Assembly: GCA_963665925.1 (NCBI GenBank)
Contig: OY762511.1
Location: 2,790,001 to 2,854,000 of the forward strand
DNA: 64,000 bases
Direction of reading: 5' to 3'
From: G963665925 sp963665925
GTDB lineage: Bacteria; Bacillota; Clostridia; Peptostreptococcales; Acidaminobacteraceae
Position numbers and translations under genes: made by a program
Notes under the pieces: generated by a model
What the model saw: only the letters and a program-made list of their open reading frames with translations
Database searches by the model: none
Told to the model about the DNA's origin: nothing
In this document: positions 8,979-17,486 of the stretch, piece by piece
Position numbering within the stretch: the stretch's first letter is position 1
Layout of the letters: every line of letters starts with the position of its first letter

Positions 8979-9106
8979 GTTTAACCCATCAATTCCAGAC
9001 ATGCCTTACCAAGTATAGAGTTAATAGAATCAACCAGTATGCTTATTTTAACAGTATACTTTTTTGAGAAAGTCTCTGCACATCTGGAATTGTGCGTCCG
9101 TTACAA
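8979..9106 (+). repeat. attC site 7, divergent class I
   Basis: R'' GTTTAAC, L arms CAATTCCA/TGGAATTG (compensated change at the last pair), core GTTACAA (9100-9106), and CGTCC in place of the usual GGGAAC before the core. No TGGTAAAAT box. Confidence 0.8.
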
Positions 9107-9451
9107 GAAATTTCGAAGCAGCTTAAGTGGCGTATTTGAGGTTCCTACGGCGGTGTTCCCGACATATGTCGCTAATATTTCGACGGAGAACATTTTGGAC
9201 GTACAAAGAAATAAGAATCAAACCCTGAAAAACATGCAGGGTATATTTCGAGAGCGGAATTTACCAAAATCATTGAACCATAATACGTTGGCTGAGTTAC
9301 GTTACTGGAGAAAAAACATGATTTATGTAATCGCACAATCGTAAATCATTTTAAGTATGAGGTCTCACTTTCTTGAACTAAGCTTCAATAGAAGAGGTGT
9401 GAAAATCAAAATCAAAAAAGTACACAGTGAGAAAAGTCTGTGTAGAACTTC
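9101..9451 (+). repeat. ORF-less cassette nc2, copy 1
   Basis: About 350 bp of body plus a class IV attC. Block 1 contains the perfect palindrome CGACATATGTCG (9160-9171) followed by CTAATATTTCGAC. Block 2 (9357-9383) begins ATGAGGTCTCACTTTCTTGA. A 60-codon frame from 9357 (MRSHFLELSF...) runs into the attC and has no SD. Family copies lie at 11017, 16543, 22281 and 38604. Likely a non-coding RNA or DNA element, possibly with a micro-ORF; function unknown. Confidence 0.6.
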
Positions 9452-9619
9452 TTGTAACACAGCGTTTTCCAACATTGTGCCAGTCACACCTTTTGCGAGG
9501 TGTGTTTTTATACCATGTGCTGGGAGGTTTTACCTTTAAATTGTAGAACCGTTAAAAGTGGAGTGCAAAAGTTGCGCCTAAAAGCGTGGCTCAACATCGG
9601 AAACCGTGGGAACGTTAGG
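9452..9619 (+). repeat. attC site 8, class IV
   Basis: R'' TTGTAAC pairs with the cassette start GTTACAAG. Inner arms ...AACATTG / CAACATCGGAAACC. The spacer holds a strong terminator: CACACCttttgcgaGGTGTG then TTTTT. Core GTTAGGC (9613-9619). Confidence 0.88.
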
Positions 9620-9678
9620 CAATATAAATTTACTAGTCAGCGTTGAGCACAAAGTTTTTCTAATACCAATTCTCAAAG

Positions 9679-9727
9679 TTGACGAAGTATAAAGAAGATG
9701 ATAATCTTAACTTAGGAACAAACGTTC
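9679..9727 (+). promoter_or_regulatory. Promoter with LexA-type operator before PRTase-SLOG genes
   Basis: TTGACG (9679-9684), 17 nt, TAATCT make a -35/-10 pair. GAACAAACGTTC (9716-9727), directly downstream, fits the Gram-positive LexA box core GAAC-RNRY-GTTC. This predicts SOS induction of the two-gene cassette (inference). Confidence 0.55.
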
Positions 9728-9768
9728 TTTTGTGAGACAATATGAGTTTTCAGACTGAGGAGATCAAA

Positions 9769-10338
9769 ATGAGCTTAAATCCTAAAAGTATTAGAGGTAA
9801 TTGGAGTGCTGGATATGTTCTTGATAAGCATACTATTTCAAGTGAGTATGTTGGAGAGAATGAGTTCGGGCATCCTATCTTTGAAACCGAAAGAAGTGAT
9901 TTAGGACAGTTACTGTATGAGCTTAAGTATAGACATAATAAGTCAAAAGTCCATGAAATTATAGAAATGATACATCCATTTGTGAATCAGTGGATTGAGA
10001 GTTTAGATATTGATGGTATAATTGCTGTACCACCCTCTAATAAGAATAGAATCTACCAACCGGTAGATGTGATATCTAAGGAACTATCAAGTTCATTGGG
10101 GATATACTATTTTAAGGGGTTTCTCTCAAAAAACTCGAATGTTCAAGCGAAAAATGACACTAGTGACACAACAAATTCGATGGTTGCTAGAAAAAAGTTC
10201 AAAAGATCTGTAAATGTGTTAATATTAGATGATTTATTTAATACAGGTACTTCGTTAAAAGAAGCATCTAGAGTAGTATCTAATGATCCCAATGTAAAGA
10301 ATATATATGTATTGGCATTAACACGTACTGGAAGGTGA
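9769..10338 (+). CDS. Phosphoribosyltransferase-like protein (ComF-type PRTase fold)
   Basis: 189 aa. The PRPP-binding loop is plain near residues 154-167: VLILDDLFNTGTSLKE (hydrophobics-DD-x4-TG-T-S/L). Upstream, GIIAVPPSNKNR matches the beta-strand and PP loop of ComF/orotate-PRTase-like proteins. No N-terminal ComF zinc finger is present. ATG 9769 is preferred over ATG 9742 because TGAGGAG lies 6-7 nt upstream. The stop is 4 nt before the SLOG gene, so the pair is an operon in one cassette behind a LexA-box promoter. PRTase and SLOG domains together suggest nucleotide or nucleobase chemistry in a stress or defence response (inference). Confidence 0.7.
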   Translation: MSLNPKSIRGNWSAGYVLDKHTISSEYVGENEFGHPIFETERSDLGQLLYELKYRHNKSKVHEIIEMIHPFVNQWIESLDIDGIIAVPPSNKNRIYQPVDVISKELSSSLGIYYFKGFLSKNSNVQAKNDTSDTTNSMVARKKFKRSVNVLILDDLFNTGTSLKEASRVVSNDPNVKNIYVLALTRTGR

Positions 10339-10342
10339 TTTA

Positions 10343-10876
10343 ATGAAAATTTTTATTGCTGGTCCTCGTGCTATCACTAGGCTAAACCAAACTATTGCGA
10401 CAAGATTGAACAGTATCATTAGTGAGAATTATACTGTTCTAGTTGGTGACGCCAACGGAGTTGATAAGGCAATACAGAAATATCTGTATGAGCATAATTT
10501 TAAAAACGTGAAAGTTTTTGCTTCAAAAGGTAAAGCAAGAAATAATCTAGGAAACTGGGACGTTGAAAATGTTGCAGTTCCAGATAATATTAAGGGTTTT
10601 GAATTTTATGCACGTAAAGATTATGCTATGGCAGAAAATGCCGATTATGGTTTCATGATATGGAATGGTAAAAGTAGAGGAACACTCAACAACATGATTA
10701 ATTTGCTTAACCTTGGCAAGAATACAGTAGTATACTTCGCTCCTGAGAAGAAGTGTTATGTTATAAAATCTTTAAATGGTTTAAGTGAGTTTGTGAAGAA
10801 ATGTCCATTAGAAACTCAAAAGTTGTTTAAAGAATTAGCGCTTAAAGATGAGCAGATCGAGCTTATTGTACATTAG
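10343..10876 (+). CDS. SLOG-family nucleotide-binding protein
   Basis: 177 aa. An N-terminal Rossmann-like strand and loop MKIFIAGPRAI, then VLVGDANGVDKAIQKYL, then KDYAMAENADYGFMIWNGKSRGTLNNM match the SLOG superfamily (YspA/DprA/LOG-like), which binds nucleotides or their derivatives. The KSRGTLNN stretch corresponds to the family's glycine/threonine ligand loop. It follows the PRTase gene with SD AAGGTGA overlapping that gene's stop. SLOG proteins in conflict systems are proposed sensors or processors of nucleotide signals; the role here is unknown. Confidence 0.65.
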   Translation: MKIFIAGPRAITRLNQTIATRLNSIISENYTVLVGDANGVDKAIQKYLYEHNFKNVKVFASKGKARNNLGNWDVENVAVPDNIKGFEFYARKDYAMAENADYGFMIWNGKSRGTLNNMINLLNLGKNTVVYFAPEKKCYVIKSLNGLSEFVKKCPLETQKLFKELALKDEQIELIVH

Positions 10877-10892
10877 TCCGTAAATTTAAATC

Positions 10893-11022
10893 GCCTAACA
10901 CAGCAATTCCTAACATGCCACTTTGTTAATACGAAGTGGCTTTATTATACTGAGTTTATGGTAAAATCTAACTTAGAAGTTATAATTAGAGTGGCACATC
11001 GGGAATTGTGGGAACGTTACAA
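10893..11022 (+). repeat. attC site 9, class I
   Basis: R'' GCCTAAC, L arms CAATTCCT/GGGAATTG (a G-T wobble), core GTTACAA (11016-11022). Terminator-like hairpin GCCACTTTgttaataCGAAGTGGC, then TGGTAAAATCTA. Confidence 0.9.
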
Positions 11023-11369
11023 GAAATTTAGAAGCAGCTAAAGTGGCGCATTTGAGGTTTTTATAGCAGTGTTCCCGACATATGTCGCTAATATTTCGAC
11101 GGAGTATATTTCAGTTGAAAAGTCAAAAGGAAAATCAAAAGCTTTAAAAGTGCAGAGGGGTATATTTCGAATGCGGAATTTACCTAAATCATTGAACTAT
11201 AATACATTGGCTGAGTTGTGCAACGGTAGAAAAACATAATTTATGTAATCACACGATCGTAAAACAATATGAATATTTGGTCTCACTTTCTTGAACTAAA
11301 CATCAATAGAAGAGGTGGGAAAATCAAAATCAGAAAAGTAAGCGGTGAGCAAAGTCTGTGTAGAACTTC
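11017..11369 (+). repeat. ORF-less cassette nc2, copy 2
   Basis: Close to the 38604 copy. Block 1 has the intact CGACATATGTCG palindrome. In block 2 the ATGAGG start is changed to ATTTGG, with an in-frame ATG a few codons upstream. No SD-supported gene. Confidence 0.6.
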
Positions 11370-11537
11370 TTGTAACACAGCGTTTTCCAACATTGAGCCA
11401 GTCACACCTTTTGCGAAGTTTGGTTTATGCTTACTGTTGGGATGTTTTACATTTAAAGTGTAGAATAGTTAAAAGTGAAGAGCAAAAGTTGCGCCTAAAA
11501 GCGTGGCTCAACATCGGAAACCGTGGGAACGTTAGAT
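11370..11537 (+). repeat. attC site 10, class IV
   Basis: R'' TTGTAAC, core GTTAGAT (11531-11537). The CACACCttttgcgaag stem of other class IV sites is broken here (GTTTGG in place of GTGTG), so the built-in terminator looks lost. Confidence 0.85.
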
Positions 11538-11602
11538 GAAAGAACTAAATCAGTTAAATAGATTTACATACTGTATATGGTATAATAGTATGGGTGATCA
11601 AA

Positions 11603-12847
11603 ATGTTGAATAAAAAACCATCTGTGATGGAAGAGAATAATAGAATTAGTATAACTTTTAAAAGAAAAGACGATCATATCCCTACGGCATGGGAAATATC
11701 CAATTTTATTGAGAATTTCTCTAGCAATTACTTGAAAATTGGAATAATTGATCAAATAGCCGATTTGCTCAATCAAGGTGTTAGCCCTAAAGATATTTTT
11801 ATCTTAGACCAATCATTTGATTTGCATCAAAAGTATAAGCGACTTGACGGATTAAAGCTTTGGCATAAAGTCATGCACTTGTATCCAATTGGTGTACCAT
11901 ATGGACTCATGCCGTCTGATAATGTTTTTGAATTACGAATGATTTTCACTCACTTTAGAAGGTGTAATGAGTTGCTCTTTAAGCATAGAGCAACACGAAT
12001 GCGACGTAATCAGATTGATTTTTTTGCCAAATTGCATTTCCGTCAAAAGGTCGAGCTTGAAAGAGTGCTAGCAATTATATCTGAAAGTGCTATTGAAAAT
12101 GTTAAAAAAGCTGCAAAGATTCCTGCAGGTGAAAAAGAGAAGTTTGCAAAAGAGTATCAAATTGTACTTGATGAGTCACGTAGCAAAATAAAAGAGTTTA
12201 ACACTGACTCAGTAGTATTTGAATCTTTAGAAGAAATGCTAGGGAGTAAAAAAACTAAACTATCCAAATTATCAGGTCTTCAAAGAAATGTAATGGACAA
12301 GTACTATGGAAAGTTCTATCATTACTTATCAAAAGTTTCAAGACCTTTAGTGTGTTACATAGATCGTGAAACTAAAAATATTGAGATTTTGGGTATTGGT
12401 AATATCAATACAAATAAAAGAGATTTGACGTTTATCGATATAAAAAGTGTATCTCATAGTAGCCCTCTAATTAAAGAACTCATAACGGGTATGACTAGTG
12501 GCATAGCAACTGTTTTTGAGACGGTTAACGATGAGCAGAGAAAGCGTGAAATACATCAGAAAAAGTTAGAGCAAGAAGACAGACAAATACGACTCTTAGA
12601 GATAGAAGAAGAAATTGCAGAACAACGACTAGCACAAGAAAAGCTGAAAACAGCTAATGAAATGGTTGATTTTATTAACAAAAACAATATTGATGTAATA
12701 AAAAATATTGACAATCTTTATCTAAAGAGCAGTTTAGATGGTGCAAGAAAAGAATGTCAGAGTAGAAGTAAGAAAGTGATTTATAGTAACAACTTAGAAA
12801 TAACGAATATGAAGGTGATAGAAAGTAAATTTGACAAGAAGATTTAG
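11603..12847 (+). CDS. Unknown 414-aa protein with C-terminal coiled coil
   Basis: No family recognised. The N-terminal ~290 residues contain a basic patch near 125-140 (RATRMRRNQ). Residues ~300-350 are a strongly charged heptad-like stretch rich in E, Q, R and K, a likely coiled coil. ATG 11603 follows GGTGA at good spacing; GTG 11594 is the alternative. An extended -10 TGGTATAAT lies at about 11579-11587, so the gene probably has its own promoter and a short leader. Sole gene of its cassette (opens GTTAGATG, closes CATCTAAC). Confidence 0.65.
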   Translation: MLNKKPSVMEENNRISITFKRKDDHIPTAWEISNFIENFSSNYLKIGIIDQIADLLNQGVSPKDIFILDQSFDLHQKYKRLDGLKLWHKVMHLYPIGVPYGLMPSDNVFELRMIFTHFRRCNELLFKHRATRMRRNQIDFFAKLHFRQKVELERVLAIISESAIENVKKAAKIPAGEKEKFAKEYQIVLDESRSKIKEFNTDSVVFESLEEMLGSKKTKLSKLSGLQRNVMDKYYGKFYHYLSKVSRPLVCYIDRETKNIEILGIGNINTNKRDLTFIDIKSVSHSSPLIKELITGMTSGIATVFETVNDEQRKREIHQKKLEQEDRQIRLLEIEEEIAEQRLAQEKLKTANEMVDFINKNNIDVIKNIDNLYLKSSLDGARKECQSRSKKVIYSNNLEITNMKVIESKFDKKI

Positions 12848-12854
12848 TTCCATC

Positions 12855-12983
12855 ATCTAACACAGCAATTCCCAAAATGCCCCTTTGGTGACAGAGGGGC
12901 TGAATTATACTTAGTATATGGTAGAATATAACATAGGAGTAATAAAGAGTGGGGGCACATCGGGAATTGTGGGAACGTTAGTT
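12855..12983 (+). repeat. attC site 11, class I
   Basis: R'' ATCTAAC, L arms CAATTCCC/GGGAATTG, core GTTAGTT (12977-12983). Hairpin CCCCTttggtgacAGAGGGG, then TGGTAGAATATAAC. Confidence 0.92.
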
Positions 12984-13135
12984 GCAATTCTAAACTCAAT
13001 TAACTTAATGATTAGTAATTAGTAATTTTTACCGTATATCGTATAAACATAAACGCGTTCTCGTGATACAATTACATATGAGCAATATATTGCATATAAA
13101 CCTTGCTTAAGAATAAATGTGTTTGGGGGCGTAAC

Positions 13136-13936
13136 ATGTTAAAAGGCATTAAGGTGAAAGAATCATGCAATTCTACTGTATGTATAGTTGAAAGTTTTAC
13201 TGATGAAATTAAGATAAGAATTCGTGAAAATTTGAACTCGATTTGTCATGGTAGAGGAAAAGTACATAGGAAAAGTAAGCTATACTCATATGAAAGGACT
13301 CTAAAAGATTTTTTGGATAGATATGAGAAAAAAACTAGTAAGCAGAAAACTGGAATGATTGGCGAGTTATTATCACATATAATAATTCTCGATGTATTCA
13401 CAAATCTTCAATCTGTTAATCCTTATTTCAATATGGAAGAGAAAAACGTTAAAAAAGGTTTTGATCTAGTTCTTGTTGATGAAAGTGAAAATAATAAACT
13501 TTGGATAACAGAAGTTAAAGCAGGGAGACTTGGTAAACTGACAAACTCGAGAAGAAAGAATAATTCTTTACTTTCAATTGCAAAAAATGATCTAAACACT
13601 AGGCTCAATGAAAACGATCAACATTTATGGCAAAATGCAATTAATGGCGCTATGGTATCTATGAAAAATAGCAATCTTAGGTCTGAGATTGTTGATATTC
13701 TTGAGGAAAACTTGGATGATGCTTATGAAGATGAGTCGTCTAGCACTGACAAAAATGTGATTTTAACCACAGTGTTGTTCAATGACATTAGAGATGTAAT
13801 CAAACTAAAAGACGTTGTCTCTTTCGCAACTAATACAGAGAATGAAAATATTTTTGCAGATATCATGGTAATCTCTGTTCAAAAGAATACTTTAGAGAAA
13901 GTGGTTGAGTTTCTACGAAGTGAGGTGAAGATATGA
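13136..13936 (+). CDS. hamA: HamA-like (DUF1837) nuclease, Hachiman-type defence
   Basis: 266 aa. GMIGELLSHIIIL, then KGFDLVLVDE, then LWITEVKAGRLG form the E...D...ExK core expected of a DUF1837 PD-(D/E)XK effector; the ExK pair lies near residues 126-128. It overlaps the downstream helicase gene by 4 nt (ATGA), the arrangement expected of hamA-hamB. In Hachiman, HamA degrades DNA when HamB's helicase is activated by damaged or foreign DNA. The related AbpAB system has a similar layout, so the name is by domain order, not alignment. ATG 13136 has GGGGG upstream; TTG 13103 is an unlikely longer start. TGATACAAT near 13066-13074 is a promoter candidate. Confidence 0.7.
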   Translation: MLKGIKVKESCNSTVCIVESFTDEIKIRIRENLNSICHGRGKVHRKSKLYSYERTLKDFLDRYEKKTSKQKTGMIGELLSHIIILDVFTNLQSVNPYFNMEEKNVKKGFDLVLVDESENNKLWITEVKAGRLGKLTNSRRKNNSLLSIAKNDLNTRLNENDQHLWQNAINGAMVSMKNSNLRSEIVDILEENLDDAYEDESSSTDKNVILTTVLFNDIRDVIKLKDVVSFATNTENENIFADIMVISVQKNTLEKVVEFLRSEVKI

Positions 13937-16404
13937 GTTCATTAACTTTAAGGAAACTAAAAAACACACGATTCCCAGAGCTTTATGAGAATCTTGTTAT
14001 TGGCAATGAATTAAGCAATTCTGATAAACGAAAAATGCTTCAAATAGCTCTAATTTTGCTGAATACTGATGATAATGTATTACAGAAATTGGGGTATAGA
14101 ATGATTTTGAAACACTCTAATACGTCAGGTGATTATATTCCACTTTATGATGTTTCAATTAATGAAGGGTATATACCAATTTCCAAGTATATTGAAATGT
14201 CTTATCTTCAGGATAGTGAGAAACGTAATAGTTTTATGTTCAACTTCATATCATCCTTTGAAGAAAACTTCCGAAAAGGCGATATCTATTTAACAGAAGA
14301 ACAATTAGATTTAAATGAATTTTTTGATATGAACAACAACGCATCGATATCAGTAATTGCGCCTACTTCATATGGAAAATCGGAATTAATTATGTCGTGT
14401 ATTTCTGATAACCCAAACAGTAATATATGTATCCTAGTTCCAACAAAATCTTTATTGGCACAAACAAAAAGAAGAATATTAGGACATGAAAAGTTTAACA
14501 GAAAAAGGAAAATTATTACACACCCTGAAATGTATTTAAATAAAGATGAAAACTTCATTTCTATACTAACTCAGGAACGGTTGCTGCGGTTGTTACAAAG
14601 AGACAGTAATTTGTCTTTTGATTATATCGTTGTTGATGAAGCTCATAATTTGCTTAGTTGTGACTCAAGATCAAGGTTATTAGCATCTTCAATAATTCTG
14701 TTAAACTCAAGAAATAAGAAATGTAGGTTCAAATACTTGTCACCCTTTGTTCTTGATACAGATAATCTAAATATTAGTTACACAGATATTGATAAGCATG
14801 ATTTTAGAGTGTCAGAGAATATCAAGTCAGAGAATTATTATCACTATAATTTCTATGACAATAAACCATTAATATTGTACGATCAATTTATGAACTCACA
14901 TTACCAATTACCTGAAATGTATTATAGTTCAGATATTGAGTTAATTCAAAAAAATGCTTCTTTGAAAAATGTGATTTACTTCAATAAGCCATCTAATATT
15001 GAAGCTTTTGCTAAAAGACTACTAAAGACCGAATCTGTTAAGTCAAATGTGGCTATTACTAAAGCTATTGAGGATATAAGATCATATATACATAGTGATT
15101 ATTTAATAACGGAATGCTTAGAAAGAGGGTTTGTATACCATCATGGTTCTGTTCCGGATAATATTAGGCTTTATATAGAACATTTATTTTCTTCCGTACC
15201 TGAGTTAAAGTACATAGTGACTAGCTCAACATTATTGGAAGGTGTTAATATTCCAGCGGACAAGATGTTTTTACTTGAAAATAAAAAGGGTAGATCGACA
15301 TTGAGTTATGCACAATTCAAAAATCTTGTTGGTAGAGTTTCAAGATTTGGAGACATATTCGATCCGAATTACGGCTCTTTAGAACGACTTGAACCAAATG
15401 TATACTTGATTAAATCTGAGTACATGGCAAAAAACTCAAATCTGAAAAGTTATCTTGAACGAACAGTAAAAATGGATAAAAAGTATGGAGAGACTCCTGA
15501 AAACGTGTTACTTGAAAACACTCTAATTGATGAAAATAATAAAGCAGAACTTAATGAATCTATTCAATTCCTTGAGAATCAAGAAGTAGGTTCAACCCAA
15601 CTGGATAATGTTAAGTATGCAAAAACCGAAGTTGGTCAAAGTTGCTTCAAAAACAACATCTTAGAATTTGACATTCTAAGATATGAAAGCTCTATTCAAT
15701 CGGCTTTGGATCATTTTAGAGATACAAGTCCAATTATAAATGATCATAATGAGATTTTGGAATTAGTCTCAGATTTATTCATCTCTAAAATTGAAAGTGA
15801 TAATTATAGAAATTTAAAACGACTTGAAGAAGAGAGTGCTAGAAAATTTTACAACATGTTTTTATCATGGAAAATAAAGCAGTCATCTTACAGAGAAATG
15901 GTTTATAGTTTCGTGAAGTATTGGAAGAAGCTAGTTGATGATAAGAAAGACACTAAAGTGTATGTTGGTAAATGGGGCGATGAGACTAGAGCTAATCCAA
16001 TCACAGGTGAAGACGGATATCTTGAGTTATGGACTGATCTTAAAAAGAAGAACAGAAGAGAGCTTGTTAATCTTGCTATTGTAAGGATTAAAGAGGAACA
16101 GGATTTTCTTGAGAATAACCTAATGAAGTTCGTAGAATGTCTTTACGAGTTAGAGGTTATAGAAAAATCATTATATTCAAGTATTAAATATGGAACTGAC
16201 GACGAAGTTATTATCACTCTAATAAGACATGGTATTGGGCTTCAAACTTCAAAATTATTAATGTCTACCTACAGAAAATTTGTAAAAGTTGATGTAGAAA
16301 ACAGTCAAATACACATCAAGAATGATATTATTCCGATGATGAAGGAAAATGGTGAAAATGAAGTAGTTATTTATGAAGTTACGTGTGCAATAGGAATTAT
16401 TTAA
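13933..16404 (+). CDS. hamB: HamB-like superfamily 2 helicase, Hachiman-type defence
   Basis: 823 aa. Walker A APTSYGKSEL near residues 142-151 (the PTSxGKS form typical of HamB/AbpB helicases), motif Ia ILVPTKSLLAQ, DEAH box VVDEAHN near 232-238, and the C-terminal helicase block TSSTLLEGVNIPADKMFL plus FKNLVGRVSRFG. The ~300 residues after the helicase core match no motif I know. Coupled to hamA by ATGA. The pair fills a 3.6-kb cassette opening GTTAGTTGC and closing GCAACTAAC, so a whole two-gene defence system could move as one cassette. Confidence 0.75.
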   Translation: MSSLTLRKLKNTRFPELYENLVIGNELSNSDKRKMLQIALILLNTDDNVLQKLGYRMILKHSNTSGDYIPLYDVSINEGYIPISKYIEMSYLQDSEKRNSFMFNFISSFEENFRKGDIYLTEEQLDLNEFFDMNNNASISVIAPTSYGKSELIMSCISDNPNSNICILVPTKSLLAQTKRRILGHEKFNRKRKIITHPEMYLNKDENFISILTQERLLRLLQRDSNLSFDYIVVDEAHNLLSCDSRSRLLASSIILLNSRNKKCRFKYLSPFVLDTDNLNISYTDIDKHDFRVSENIKSENYYHYNFYDNKPLILYDQFMNSHYQLPEMYYSSDIELIQKNASLKNVIYFNKPSNIEAFAKRLLKTESVKSNVAITKAIEDIRSYIHSDYLITECLERGFVYHHGSVPDNIRLYIEHLFSSVPELKYIVTSSTLLEGVNIPADKMFLLENKKGRSTLSYAQFKNLVGRVSRFGDIFDPNYGSLERLEPNVYLIKSEYMAKNSNLKSYLERTVKMDKKYGETPENVLLENTLIDENNKAELNESIQFLENQEVGSTQLDNVKYAKTEVGQSCFKNNILEFDILRYESSIQSALDHFRDTSPIINDHNEILELVSDLFISKIESDNYRNLKRLEEESARKFYNMFLSWKIKQSSYREMVYSFVKYWKKLVDDKKDTKVYVGKWGDETRANPITGEDGYLELWTDLKKKNRRELVNLAIVRIKEEQDFLENNLMKFVECLYELEVIEKSLYSSIKYGTDDEVIITLIRHGIGLQTSKLLMSTYRKFVKVDVENSQIHIKNDIIPMMKENGENEVVIYEVTCAIGII

Positions 16405-16419
16405 ACCGTTTAAAACAGC

Positions 16420-16548
16420 AACTAACACAGCAATTCCCAACATGCCCCTTTGTTATACAGAGGGGTATTTTTATTTCTAGTTTATGGTAGAATATAACAT
16501 AAGAGTAAGAACGAGTGGGGCACATCGGGAATTGTGGGAACGTTATAA
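16420..16548 (+). repeat. attC site 12, class I
   Basis: R'' AACTAAC, L arms CAATTCCC/GGGAATTG, core GTTATAA (16542-16548). Strong terminator form CCCCTttgttatacAGAGGGG then TATTTTTATTT, followed by TGGTAGAATATAAC. Confidence 0.92.
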
Positions 16549-16886
16549 GAAATCTAGAAGCACCTAAAGTGGTTTCATTGTGTGAACCGGGGTGGTGTTC
16601 CCGACATACGTCGCCAATATTCCGCTGAAGTGCAATGAACAAAAAAGTCAAAAACGAAGAAGCAAAATTGGAGTATGTTTCGACAGCGTAAGTCATTTAA
16701 ATCATTGAACTGCAATACATAAACTGAGTTGCAAGTTGGTTGAAAAAATCATAATTTGTGTAACGCCACATACTGAAATCATTTTGAATATGAGGTCTCA
16801 CTTACTTGATCTCAGGTTCAATAGAAGAGCGTAAAAAAGAACAACCAGAGAAGGTTGTATGTAAAGAAAGGTCATGGCAGGACTTC
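16543..16886 (+). repeat. ORF-less cassette nc2, copy 3 (diverged)
   Basis: The most diverged nc2 copy. Block 1 reads TTCCCGACATACGTCGCC, so the palindrome has one change. Block 2 encodes MRSHLLDLRFNRRA then a stop, truncating the 60-codon frame of other copies. Conserved blocks amid substitutions imply selection on block 1 and the start of block 2. Confidence 0.6.
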
Positions 16887-17054
16887 TTATAACACATCAT
16901 TTTCCGACATTGAGCCAGTCACACCTTTTGCGAGGTGTGTTTTTGTGCTTTGTATTGGGAGGTTTTGCCTTTTAAGTGTAGAACAGTTAAAAGTGGAGAG
17001 CAAAAGTTGCGCCTTAAGTACGGCTCAACATCGGAAACTGCGGGAACGTTACCT
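16887..17054 (+). repeat. attC site 13, class IV
   Basis: R'' TTATAAC matches the cassette start GTTATAAG. Terminator CACACCttttgcgaGGTGTG then TTTTTG. Core GTTACCT (17048-17054). Confidence 0.87.
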
Positions 17055-17291
17055 GAAAAACCGACAGAGGAAGGGTTCCGGAAATCCTATTTAGATGGGG
17101 TGTTCCCGACATATGGCGGAAATATTTGGACTAGGAAATATTGCGTTAACCAAAAATAAATCCAAAAGCAAATGGGTGCAGCACACAAGCATAATTGAAA
17201 CATTGGAAATGAGGTTACCATTACTTGAGCTGAAATGTAACTTGTGAATTGGATTCATGTACAAGCCGAAGTATTGGGCTTTAGGTTCAAC
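17049..17291 (+). repeat. ORF-less cassette nc1, copy 1
   Basis: A ~243-bp body plus class III attC (~408 bp per cassette). Block 1 (about 17100-17130) reads TTCCCGACATATGGCGG then AAATATTTGGAC; block 2 (about 17206-17232) reads ATGAGGTTACCATTACTTGA. Near-identical copies at 22795, 32398, 35811, 40936, 43011 and 43419, and the left edge of the window. No SD-supported gene; block 2 could encode at most MRLPLLELKCNS. The most frequent cassette in the window; function unknown. Confidence 0.65.
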
Positions 17292-17462
17292 AGGTAACAC
17301 GCCAGTTCCCAACATTGAAACAAGCTGAAGGTCACATCTTTTGCGAAGGCTGTTGCTCGGAAACGTAGATTCAATGCTTTGACAGTGTAGAGAAGCAAAA
17401 GAAACTGCAAAAGCTGCGCCAATAAACGTGTTTCAACATCGGGAACTGCGGGAACGTTATGT
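17292..17462 (+). repeat. attC site 14, class III
   Basis: R'' AGGTAAC, L arms CAGTTCCC/GGGAACTG, core GTTATGT (17456-17462). Inner arms AACATTGAAAC / GTTTCAACATC. TTTGACAG sits in the loop, but no -10 follows. Confidence 0.9.
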
Positions 17463-17486
17463 AAAATTCAATTAACGGAGGATTTA

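Noticed and set aside
9357..9539. 60-64-codon plus-strand frames in nc2 copies
   Set aside because: They read through the attC arms and its terminator hairpin, have no SD, and one copy (16543) stops after 14 codons. Kept only as a possible micro-ORF.
17091..17315. 74-codon minus-strand frame (MLGTGVLPVEPKAQYFGLY...) repeated in every nc1 copy
   Set aside because: The copies are nearly identical as DNA, so the preserved frame carries no information; no SD, and it runs through the attC R'' box.
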